From the NCBI GenBank assembly GCA_963789885.1, contig CAWBNB010000037.1, forward strand, positions 24,831 through 88,830: a stretch of DNA of 64,000 nt, in the 5' to 3' direction. The notes under the pieces are model-generated. The model was not told the DNA's origin, did no database searches, and saw nothing but the letters and a program-made list of their open reading frames with translations. Each line of letters starts with the position of its first letter. Positions within the stretch are counted from its first letter, which is position 1. Origin of the DNA: DATEDA01 sp963789885. GTDB lineage: Bacteria; Pseudomonadota; Gammaproteobacteria; Burkholderiales; SG8-39. Position numbers and translations under genes: made by a program. Shown piece by piece: positions 55,885 to 64,000 of the stretch.

Positions 55885-55885
<1 letters not shown>
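55826..55885. repeat. Large hairpin 2 between dnaK and dnaJ
   Basis: ATATTCCGTC pairs with GACGGAATAT (10 bp), CCGG with CCGG (4 bp) and ACCGCGTCGCC with GGCGACGCGGT (11 bp), closed by a three-base loop. The outer arm reaches the last base of the dnaK stop codon. Two bases separate it from hairpin 1. Confidence 0.85.
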
Positions 55886-57831
<1,946 letters not shown>

Positions 57832-57910
57832 GGCTGTGTTGTCCTTCTGGTTCCGAGTGCTGTCTATCCTGACCAGGATGTGGGGCTATTCGGGCGCCGA
57901 ATCAAGCGCC

Positions 57911-58465
57911 TTATGGCGCGTCCTTCGACTTGGCGACCGTCACGAGCGCCGGCCGGAGCACCCGGTCGTGCAGCAGGTAGCCCTTCTGCAGCACGTTGAT
58001 GACCGTGTTGGGCTCCTTGTCCGAGGGCAGCATGCTGATCGCCTGGTGCTGGTGCGGATCGAACTTCTGGCCCGCCGGATCGATGCTCCGGATCGACTGC
58101 CGCTCGAGCACCGACTCGAGCTGGCGCAGCGTGAGCTGCACGCCGCTGCGGAGGCTTTCCGGCGTCGCGTTCTCGGCCGCGAGCGCCGCCTCGAGGCTGT
58201 CCTTCACCGCGAGGAGGTCGGCGGCGAACTTCTCGACGCCGTACCGGTGCGCCTTGGCGACGTCGTCGGAGGCGCGCTTGCGGATGTTCTCGGCTTCGGC
58301 TTTCGCGCGCAGCCAGGCGTCGTGGTGCTCGGCCGCCTTCAGCTCGGCGTCCCGGAGCAGCTCTTCGAGGCTCGGCATCGTCTCCGGCTGGGCGATGGGC
58401 TCGTTGGCGGCGCGCGGCGCGCCTCCGGGCGAGGTCAGGTCGGGCTGTTCCGGTTTCATGAGCAT
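57911..58465 (-). CDS. grpE: Nucleotide exchange factor GrpE
   Basis: GrpE speeds ADP release from DnaK. This 184-residue protein has the long N-terminal helix (LRDAELKAAEHHDAWLRAKA, then EAENIRKRA) and the beta-wing end VINVLQKGYLLHDRVLRPAL. The ATG at 58465 is followed two codons later by another ATG. A heat-shock promoter is visible upstream, so grpE-dnaK-dnaJ probably forms one unit. Confidence 0.97.
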   Translation of the reverse strand: MLMKPEQPDLTSPGGAPRAANEPIAQPETMPSLEELLRDAELKAAEHHDAWLRAKAEAENIRKRASDDVAKAHRYGVEKFAADLLAVKDSLEAALAAENATPESLRSGVQLTLRQLESVLERQSIRSIDPAGQKFDPHQHQAISMLPSDKEPNTVINVLQKGYLLHDRVLRPALVTVAKSKDAP

Positions 58466-58487
58466 CGTTCCATAGGGGCCGAAGGGT

Positions 58488-58514
58488 TATTGGGGCGGTG
58501 CGAATGAATTCAAG
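58488..58514 (-). promoter_or_regulatory. Sigma-32 (RpoH)-type heat-shock promoter of grpE-dnaK-dnaJ
   Basis: On the minus strand CTTGAA (58514-58509), a 13-base spacer and CCCCAATA (58495-58488) closely match the known RpoH pattern CTTGAA-N13-CCCCATNT, as in the E. coli groE promoter. The start of grpE lies 23 bases downstream of the -10. Confidence 0.82.
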
Positions 58515-58588
58515 GGCGGCATCGGAATCGCCCCGAATCAAGGACATAGCAAGCGGATCGGAGGCTCCGGCTGCCCCGCCGGAGGCGA

Positions 58589-58942
58589 CTAGGTCGCCGG
58601 CGCCCGCGGCAGCAGCAGCGCCGCCACCGCCCAGCTCACCAGCGCGTAGATGATCGCGCCGAAGAAGGCCGACCAGAACCCGGCGACCTGGAAACCGTCG
58701 ACGAACGAGGCGACGGCCCAGAAGAGGAGCGCGTTGATCACGAGGATGAAAAAGCCGAGCGTCAGGATCGTCACCGGCAGCGTGAGCAGGACGAGGATCG
58801 GCCGGATGATCGCGTTGATGAGCCCGAGCACGAGCGCGACGACGAGGGCGGTCATGAAGTCCTTCACGTGGACCGAGCTCAGGATGTAGGGCAGGACGAA
58901 GAGCGCCGCCGCGTTGATGAGCCAGTGCACGATCAGTCGCAT
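58589..58942 (-). CDS. Small four-helix membrane protein (phage holin 4 superfamily type)
   Basis: This 117-residue protein has four hydrophobic segments and the family signature GLINAIIRPILVLLTLPVTI followed by LTLGFFILVINALLFW. Despite the family name, such proteins are common chromosomal membrane proteins with no phage link. No phage gene is near. It lies between hemH and grpE on the same strand. Confidence 0.88.
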   Translation of the reverse strand: MRLIVHWLINAAALFVLPYILSSVHVKDFMTALVVALVLGLINAIIRPILVLLTLPVTILTLGFFILVINALLFWAVASFVDGFQVAGFWSAFFGAIIYALVSWAVAALLLPRAPAT

Positions 58943-58953
58943 TCCGCCGCCCC

Positions 58954-60054
58954 CTATGCCGTTGCGCCGAGCTGCTTCGCCCGCGCCGCGCTTGCCCTCG
59001 CGGCGGCCTCCGCCGCGGCTCGGTCGTACCCTTCTCCCACCCAGCCGCCGAGGTGTTCGCGCGCGATCGCCGCGAGCCCTTCGATCCAGCCGGGCCGGTC
59101 ATTCAGGCACGGCAGCAACCGCAGCGTCTCGCCGCCCGCCGCGCGAAAGAGCTGCTGCCCTTCGATCCCGATTTCCTCGAGCGTCTCGAGGCAGTCGGCC
59201 ACGAATCCGGGGCAGATGACGTCGACGCGGCGGCGCTTCCGCGCCAGCGCTTCCAGCACGGTCGCGGTGTAGGGCTTCAGCCATTCGGCCCGGCCGAAGC
59301 GCGACTGGAATGCGATCTGCCACGATCCTTCCGCGAGCTCGAGCTCGGCCGCGAGGAGCCGGGCGGTCTTCTGGCATTCGCAGTGGTAGGGGTCGCCGCG
59401 ATCGAGGGTGTGCTGCGGCAGGCCGTGGAAGCTCATCACCAGCGTTTCGGGGCGGCCGTTCGCGCGCCAGTAGTCGCGCACCAGGTCGCCGAGCGCGCGG
59501 ATGTAGGCGGGATGGTCGTGGAAGTGCTTCACGATGCGGAGCTCCGGCACGTTCCGCGTCTGTGCGAGCGTCGCCGACACGCTGTCGAGCGCCGTTGCAG
59601 TCGTGCTCGCCGCGTACTGGGGATAGAGCGGCAGCACGAGCAGGCGTTCGCAACCGGCGTTCTTCAGCTTCGCCAGCACGTCCGCGATCGACGGCTCGCC
59701 ATAGCGCATCGCGTGCTCGACTACGAGCGGCGCGCGCAAGCGCTGGCCGAGCAGCCCCTGCAGCAGCTTCGCCTGGCGCTGCGTGTAGAGGAGGAGCGGC
59801 GAGCCGTCCGGCGTCCAGATCGCGGCGTAGCGCGCCGCGGATCGCTTCGGCCGGGTCGTCAGCACGAGCCCGTACAGGATCGGGTTCCAGATCGCGCGCG
59901 GGATCTCGACCACGCGGCGGTCGGACAGGAATTCGCGGAGATAGCGCCTGACCGCGGCCGGCGTAGGCGCCTCGGGCGTGCCGAGGTTCACGAGCAGGAT
60001 CGCGGTGCTCGCGATCGTGCCGTGCCGGTAGGCAGGCTCGGGGAGGAAGGGCAT
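58954..60054 (-). CDS. hemH: Ferrochelatase
   Basis: HemH inserts ferrous iron into protoporphyrin IX, the last step of heme synthesis. This 366-residue protein has TAILLVNLGTPEAPTPAAVR, LLVLPLYPQYAASTTAT, the active-site histidine in SFHGLPQHTLDRGDPY and FQSRFGRAEWLKPYT. I chose the ATG at 60054; a longer frame overlaps hrcA without homology. It is just downstream of hrcA. Confidence 0.96.
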   Translation of the reverse strand: MPFLPEPAYRHGTIASTAILLVNLGTPEAPTPAAVRRYLREFLSDRRVVEIPRAIWNPILYGLVLTTRPKRSAARYAAIWTPDGSPLLLYTQRQAKLLQGLLGQRLRAPLVVEHAMRYGEPSIADVLAKLKNAGCERLLVLPLYPQYAASTTATALDSVSATLAQTRNVPELRIVKHFHDHPAYIRALGDLVRDYWRANGRPETLVMSFHGLPQHTLDRGDPYHCECQKTARLLAAELELAEGSWQIAFQSRFGRAEWLKPYTATVLEALARKRRRVDVICPGFVADCLETLEEIGIEGQQLFRAAGGETLRLLPCLNDRPGWIEGLAAIAREHLGGWVGEGYDRAAAEAAARASAARAKQLGATA

Positions 60055-60110
60055 CTGGCGCGCGGCGTCGGCGGGCGAGCGGCGTTCGCGTCCGGGTTCC
60101 CGGCGCCGCT

Positions 60111-61139
60111 TCAGTGGTGCGACAGTGCGCTCGAGAGCAGCTTCGCGGTGATGTCGACGATCGGGATCACGCGCTCGTAGGCCATGCGCGTCGGCCCGAT
60201 CACACCGACCGTCCCGACGACCTGCCCGTCGACCTCGTACGGCGCGGCGACGACGCTGCACTCGTCGAGCGGCGCGATGCCCGACTCGCCGCCGATGAAG
60301 ATCTGCACGCCGTGGGCGCGCTGGCTCACCTCGAGCAGCTGTATCAGGAGGGTCTTGTGCTCGAAGAGCTCGAACAGCTCCCGCAGCCGCCGCATGTTGG
60401 AGGCGAGGTCCGCGGACTCGAGCAGGTTGCGCTCGCCGGAGATGACGTAGCTCTCGGCGCTTTCGGTCAGCGCCTGGTCGCTCGCCTGAAGCGCGAGCTG
60501 CATCAGGCCGGTCATGTCCTCGCGCAGCTGCTTGAGCTCGTCGTGGATCCGCCGCCGGATCTCGTCGAAGGTGAGCCCGGCGTAGTGCTGGTTCAGGAAG
60601 TTCCCCGCCATCGTCAGCTCGGCGGGGGTGAACGGCTTGTCGGTGAGGAGGATGCGGTTCTGCACGTCGCCCTCGGGCGTCACGATGATCAGCAGCACCC
60701 GCTTCTCGGAGAGCGACAGGAACTCGATGTGCCGGAACGCCGGGCTGCGGCGGCGCGGCGCCATCACGACGCCGGCGAAACGCGTGAGCTCGGAGAGGAG
60801 CTGCGAGGCCTGGCTGATCGCGCGCTGCGGGTGGTCCGGGTGGAGGTTGCCTTCGAGCTGCCCGAGCTCGGTCTGGTCGAGCGGCCGGATCGTGAGCAGC
60901 GAGTCGACGAAGACGCGGTAGCCGCGCGGGGTGGGCACGCGGCCGGCCGAGGTGTGCGGGCTCGCGATGAAGCCCATTTCCTCCAGGTCGGCCATCACGT
61001 TGCGCACGGTCGCCGGGCTCAGGTCGAGCCCGGAGAACTTCGACAGCGCACGCGAGCCGACCGGCTCGCCGTCGGCGATGTAGCGCTCGATGAGCGTTTT
61101 CAGGAGGATCTGCGCGCGCTGGTCCATGACGAGAGGCAT
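60111..61139 (-). CDS. hrcA: Heat-inducible transcription repressor HrcA
   Basis: HrcA represses class I heat-shock genes by binding CIRCE elements. This 342-residue protein has the N-terminal winged helix (DQRAQILLKTLIERYIADGE, then PVGSRALSKFSGLDLSPATVRN in overlapping parts), SPHTSAGRVPTPRGYRVFVD and GESGIAPLDECSVVAAPYEV. An internal ATG (61127) is the more usual start of the family. It diverges from nadK. No CIRCE copy was found in the window. Confidence 0.95.
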   Translation of the reverse strand: MPLVMDQRAQILLKTLIERYIADGEPVGSRALSKFSGLDLSPATVRNVMADLEEMGFIASPHTSAGRVPTPRGYRVFVDSLLTIRPLDQTELGQLEGNLHPDHPQRAISQASQLLSELTRFAGVVMAPRRRSPAFRHIEFLSLSEKRVLLIIVTPEGDVQNRILLTDKPFTPAELTMAGNFLNQHYAGLTFDEIRRRIHDELKQLREDMTGLMQLALQASDQALTESAESYVISGERNLLESADLASNMRRLRELFELFEHKTLLIQLLEVSQRAHGVQIFIGGESGIAPLDECSVVAAPYEVDGQVVGTVGVIGPTRMAYERVIPIVDITAKLLSSALSHH

Positions 61140-61201
61140 TCTAGCAACACGGTGGCTACATCGGCGGGCGGTTGAGCGGCGTCCGCGCGAGTCATGATGT
61201 A

Positions 61202-62101
61202 ATGGTGGCCGTGTCCGCCGCCTTCAAGCCCGCCGCCTTCAGGACGATCGCGCTGATCGGCCGCTACAAGAGCCGCGACGTCGGCGCTCCCCTCCGCAGC
61301 CTGGCGGCGTTCCTCGCCGCGCGCGGGTGCGCGGTGCTGCTCGAGCAGGAGACCGCGGCGGAGGCCGGCGTGGAGGAGTTTCCCCTGGTCGACTACGCGG
61401 GGATCGGCGCCCGCGCCGACCTCGCGGTCGTGCTCGGGGGCGACGGCACGATGCTCTCCGCGGCACGGGCGCTCGCCGGGGCGGGAGTGCCGCTGGTCGG
61501 CGTCAATCAGGGCCGGCTCGGATTCATGACCGACATCGCGTACGGCGCGATGGAGGAGACCATGGGGAGCCTCCTCGAGGGTCGCTATTCGATCGAGGCG
61601 CGGACGATGCTCGTGACCGAGGTCGTGCGTGCCGGGGAGCCGATCTTCGCCACGAGCGCCCTCAACGACGTGGTGGTGAACAAGGGCGCGAGCGGCCGGC
61701 TGATCGAGCTGGTCGTGCGGGTCGATGGCGAGTTCGTGTACGACCTGCGCTCCGACGGCCTGATCGTCGCGACGCCGACCGGATCGACCGCCTACGCGCT
61801 ATCGGCGAACGGTCCGATCATCCAGCCGACGGTGCCGGCGCTCGCGCTGGTGCCGATCTCGCCGCACACGCTGTCCAACCGCCCGATCGCGGTCAGCGAT
61901 TCCTGCGTGGTGGAGATCACGCTCAAGCACGGCGCCGATGCGCGGCTGCAGACCGACGGACAGCCGCAGATCGAGCTCGTCGAGGGCGACTGCATCACCG
62001 CGCGCCGCGCGCCGCACGCGCTCAAGCTCGTGCACCCCGAGGGCTACCGCTACTACAACATGCTGCGCGAAAAGCTCCACTGGACCGAGAGCGCGCTGTA
62101 G
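61202..62101 (+). CDS. nadK: NAD kinase
   Basis: NadK phosphorylates NAD to NADP. This 299-residue protein has the GGDGTMLSAAR loop, NQGRLGFMTDI, LNDVVVNKGASGRLIEL and the TPTGSTAYALSANGPI motif. The start could be TTG 61172, ATG 61202 or GTG 61211; I chose the ATG because conserved sequence (TIALIGRYKS) begins some 15 residues later. It is followed by recN after 107 bases. Confidence 0.95.
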   Translation: MVAVSAAFKPAAFRTIALIGRYKSRDVGAPLRSLAAFLAARGCAVLLEQETAAEAGVEEFPLVDYAGIGARADLAVVLGGDGTMLSAARALAGAGVPLVGVNQGRLGFMTDIAYGAMEETMGSLLEGRYSIEARTMLVTEVVRAGEPIFATSALNDVVVNKGASGRLIELVVRVDGEFVYDLRSDGLIVATPTGSTAYALSANGPIIQPTVPALALVPISPHTLSNRPIAVSDSCVVEITLKHGADARLQTDGQPQIELVEGDCITARRAPHALKLVHPEGYRYYNMLREKLHWTESAL

Positions 62102-62139
62102 GGAGACAGCCGGTGGCGCAGGCACCTGATTCTGGGGAG

Positions 62140-62196
62140 CGCGAGGGGAATCGGCGGGAAGGGAAGGGTCCCGCCGCCCTTCCCCGGCCCCTCGCG
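62140..62196. other. Branched inverted-repeat structure between nadK and recN
   Basis: CGCGAGGGG (62140-62148) pairs with CCCCTCGCG (62188-62196), and inside it CGGCGGG (62152-62158) pairs with CCCGCCG (62170-62176). The structure ends 12 bases before the recN ATG. There is no T-run, so it is more likely a translation or stability element than a terminator. Confidence 0.55.
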
Positions 62197-62208
62197 TCGT
62201 AACGGAGC

Positions 62209-63879
62209 ATGCTCGCCGCCCTCGCGATCAGGGATTTCGCCATCGTCGAGCGGCTCGACCTCGAGTTCGAGCCCGGCTTCACCGCGCTGACGGGGGAGAC
62301 CGGCGCCGGCAAGTCGATCCTGATCGACGCGCTCGCGCTCGCGCTCGGCGAGCGCGCCGATCCGGCGGTCGTCCGGGCGGGCGCGGAGCGTGCGGAGGTC
62401 ACCGCCGAGTTCGCGATCGAGCGTCTTCCCGAGGTCCAGCAATGGCTCGCCGAGGCCGCGCTCGAGGGCGATCCCGGCCGACTGCTGCTGCGCCGGGTCG
62501 TCGAGCGCGGCGGCCGCTCGCGCGCGTTCGTGAACGGCACCGCGGCGACCGTGCAGCAGCTTGCCGAGGCGAGCGAGTGGCTGGTGGACATCCATGGCCA
62601 GCATGCGCACCAGTCGCTCACGAAACCTGCGGCGCAGCGCGCGCTGCTCGACGCGCACGCAGGGCTGGCGGCGCTCGCGCGCGACGTCGCGACCGCCTTC
62701 CGCGAGTGGCAGCGGCTCGCCCGGGCGCGCGCCGATCACGAGACGAACGCCGCCGCGCGCACCGCCGAGCGGGACAGCGTCGCCTGGCAGGTCGACGAGC
62801 TGAAGAAACTCGGGCTGAAGCCTGGGGAATGGGACGGCGTGCAGGCCGAGCAGACGCGGCTCGCGCACGCCGCGAGCCTCATCGAGGGCGCGCAGGCGGC
62901 ACTCGAGGCCTTGTCGGAGTCCGACGACTCTGCGGCGAGCGCGCTCGGCACTGCGGCGGCGAAGCTGCGTGCGCTCAAGGCGTACGACGCTACCCTGGCG
63001 GAGCCGCTCGACCTGCTCGAGGGTGCGGCGGCGCAGCTCGACGAGGCGGCGCACGCACTGCGCCGCTACACCGACCGCGTCGAGCTCGACCCGGGACGGC
63101 TGGCGGAGGTCGAGCGGCGGGTGGACGCGATCCATTCCATTGCGCGCAAGTTCAAGGTGAGCCCCGACACGCTGATCGAGCTCTCCGAGCGCCTCACCGT
63201 TCGGCTCGCCGAGCTCGAGGTCGCTTCCGATGTCGACGCCCTGCGGGCACAGGAAGCGGCGGCGAAGAATCGCTACGAGCAGCTCGCCGGCAAGCTCTCC
63301 GCATCGCGCAAGGAGGCGGCAGCGAAGCTCGGACGCCAGGTCACGGCCGCGATGAAGGAGCTCGCAATGGTCGGCGGCCGAATGGAGATCGCGCTCCGCC
63401 CGGTCGAGGGCGGCGCGGCGGGCGGCAACGAGACGGTCGAGTTCATGGTCGCCGCCAACCCGGGGACGCCGCCGCAGCCGCTCGCGAAGGTCGCCTCGGG
63501 CGGCGAGCTCTCGCGCATCGGCCTCGCCGTCCAGGTGATCACGGCGAAGAGCGCGGCGGTGCCGACGCTGATCTTCGACGAGGTCGACGCGGGCATCGGT
63601 GGCGCCGTGGCCGAAGTCGTGGGCCGGAAGCTCCGGACGCTAGGCGCGGAGCGGCAGGTGCTTTGCGTGACGCACCTCGCGCAGGTTGCGGCGCAGGCCG
63701 CGCAGCAGTGGTCGGTGGCGAAGATGACGGTGAGCGGCGCGACCCGGAGCCGCGTCGTGGCGCTCGACGACAAGGCGCGGATCGAGGAGATCGCCCGCAT
63801 GCTGGGCGGGGTCGAGATCACCGCGACGACCCGACGGCACGCGGCGGAGATGCTCGGCGCCGCCGCTCGCGGCGCGTGA
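62209..63879 (+). CDS. recN: DNA repair protein RecN
   Basis: RecN is an SMC-like ATPase for double-strand break repair. This 556-residue protein has GETGAGKSILIDALALALG (Walker A, about residues 30-48), long coiled-coil arms (about 160-350), the signature VASGGELSRIGLAVQVI and the Walker B segment TLIFDEVDAGIGGAVAEVVG. LexA control is usual, but no proper SOS box is visible upstream. Confidence 0.97.
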   Translation: MLAALAIRDFAIVERLDLEFEPGFTALTGETGAGKSILIDALALALGERADPAVVRAGAERAEVTAEFAIERLPEVQQWLAEAALEGDPGRLLLRRVVERGGRSRAFVNGTAATVQQLAEASEWLVDIHGQHAHQSLTKPAAQRALLDAHAGLAALARDVATAFREWQRLARARADHETNAAARTAERDSVAWQVDELKKLGLKPGEWDGVQAEQTRLAHAASLIEGAQAALEALSESDDSAASALGTAAAKLRALKAYDATLAEPLDLLEGAAAQLDEAAHALRRYTDRVELDPGRLAEVERRVDAIHSIARKFKVSPDTLIELSERLTVRLAELEVASDVDALRAQEAAAKNRYEQLAGKLSASRKEAAAKLGRQVTAAMKELAMVGGRMEIALRPVEGGAAGGNETVEFMVAANPGTPPQPLAKVASGGELSRIGLAVQVITAKSAAVPTLIFDEVDAGIGGAVAEVVGRKLRTLGAERQVLCVTHLAQVAAQAAQQWSVAKMTVSGATRSRVVALDDKARIEEIARMLGGVEITATTRRHAAEMLGAAARGA

Positions 63880-63883
63880 TCGT

Positions 63884-63913
63884 TTGGCGCGCGGGTGCCC
63901 GGTCGGCTAGAAT
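63884..63913 (+). promoter_or_regulatory. Promoter of the tRNA-Val gene
   Basis: TTGGCG (63884-63889) and TAGAAT (63908-63913) are 18 bases apart, and the tRNA starts 12 bases after the -10 box. Confidence 0.65.
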
Positions 63914-63924
63914 CCCACTCCTTT

Positions 63925-64000
63925 AGGCGCGTAGCTCAGCTGGTTAGAGCACTACCTTGACATGGTAGGGGTCGTTGGTTCGAGTCCAATCGCGCCTACC
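63925..64000 (+). tRNA. tRNA-Val (anticodon GAC), last base of CCA cut by the window
   Basis: The acceptor arm AGGCGCG pairs with CGCGCCT. The D arm is GCTCAGCTGGTTAGAGC, the anticodon stem CTACC/GGTAG encloses TTGACAT with GAC at positions 34-36, and the T arm contains GGTTCGAGTCC. The discriminator is A and the CCA end is encoded but truncated at the window edge. Confidence 0.97.

Noticed and set aside
58466..58588. CIRCE operator before grpE
   Set aside because: No TTAGCACTC/GAGTGCTAA inverted repeat is present; the region fits an RpoH promoter instead.
58589..58942. Prophage remnant suggested by the holin family name
   Set aside because: No other phage gene, integrase or attachment site is near, and the family is common in bacterial chromosomes.
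62096..62109. LexA/SOS box before recN (CTGT...ACAG)
   Set aside because: The two halves are separated by six bases, not the eight required, and the first half lies in the nadK end.

Overview
The window looks like chromosomal DNA from a betaproteobacterium, probably a member of Burkholderiales or a close relative. It is GC-rich, uses many GTG and TTG starts, and carries several gene orders typical of that class: trxA-rho-rpmE, leuC-leuD-leuB-asd-fimV-truA-trpF-trpB-trpA-accD-folC-(SPOR)-cvpA-purF-metZ, and hrcA diverging from nadK-recN next to hemH, grpE, dnaK and dnaJ. No rRNA, CRISPR array, complete insertion sequence or prophage was seen. Seven conserved genes each carry what looks like one surplus base, so this is probably a draft or metagenome-derived assembly.

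Layout. 1-2.2 kb: the N-terminal part of an alpha-2-macroglobulin-like protein (minus) diverges from a CobD/CbiB-family membrane protein. 2.4-7.5 kb: an accessory-looking patch with an alpha/beta hydrolase fused to a LuxR DNA-binding domain, two orphan periplasmic binding proteins, a gene-free spacer and a fatty acid desaturase. 7.6-12.4 kb: DUF2007 protein, rsgA, an M48 protease, orn, a FAD-linked oxidase and a small DUF6494 protein. 12.4-16.5 kb: GT39-type transferase, rpmE with its terminator, rho and trxA. 16.8-24.9 kb: fdxA, CBS protein, thioesterase, ArsR regulator, an LplT-like transporter fused to an acyltransferase, and the DUF2339/DUF3999 pair. 24.9-31.3 kb: aroC, a membrane-fused spermidine-synthase-like protein, an MFS transporter and an M48 lipoprotein.

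31.3-48.5 kb is a long plus-strand run for leucine, aspartate-family, tryptophan, malonyl-CoA, folate, purine and methionine biosynthesis, with fimV and truA inside it. Many neighbours overlap by 4-14 bases, which suggests translational coupling. Between purF and metZ lies a candidate SAM-II (SAM-alpha) riboswitch followed by an intrinsic terminator, so methionine synthesis would be controlled separately from the purine gene upstream. 48.5-54.6 kb: lpxH, two cyclophilins, a TPR protein, cysS, a branched-chain amino acid-type binding protein and a wrecked SPINDLY/OGT-type glycosyltransferase. 54.6-62.1 kb: the heat-shock block grpE-dnaK-dnaJ behind a good sigma-32-type promoter, with two very large hairpins between dnaK and dnaJ, then a small membrane protein, hemH, hrcA and nadK. 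The window ends with recN and a tRNA-Val(GAC).

The points most worth following are the SAM-II element with an added hairpin, the twin hairpins between dnaK and dnaJ, a 34-base repeat that sits exactly on two stop/start junctions, the cysteine-for-serine nucleophile in the LuxR-fused hydrolase, and the recurrent single-base insertions, which most likely reflect sequence error but should be checked against reads.
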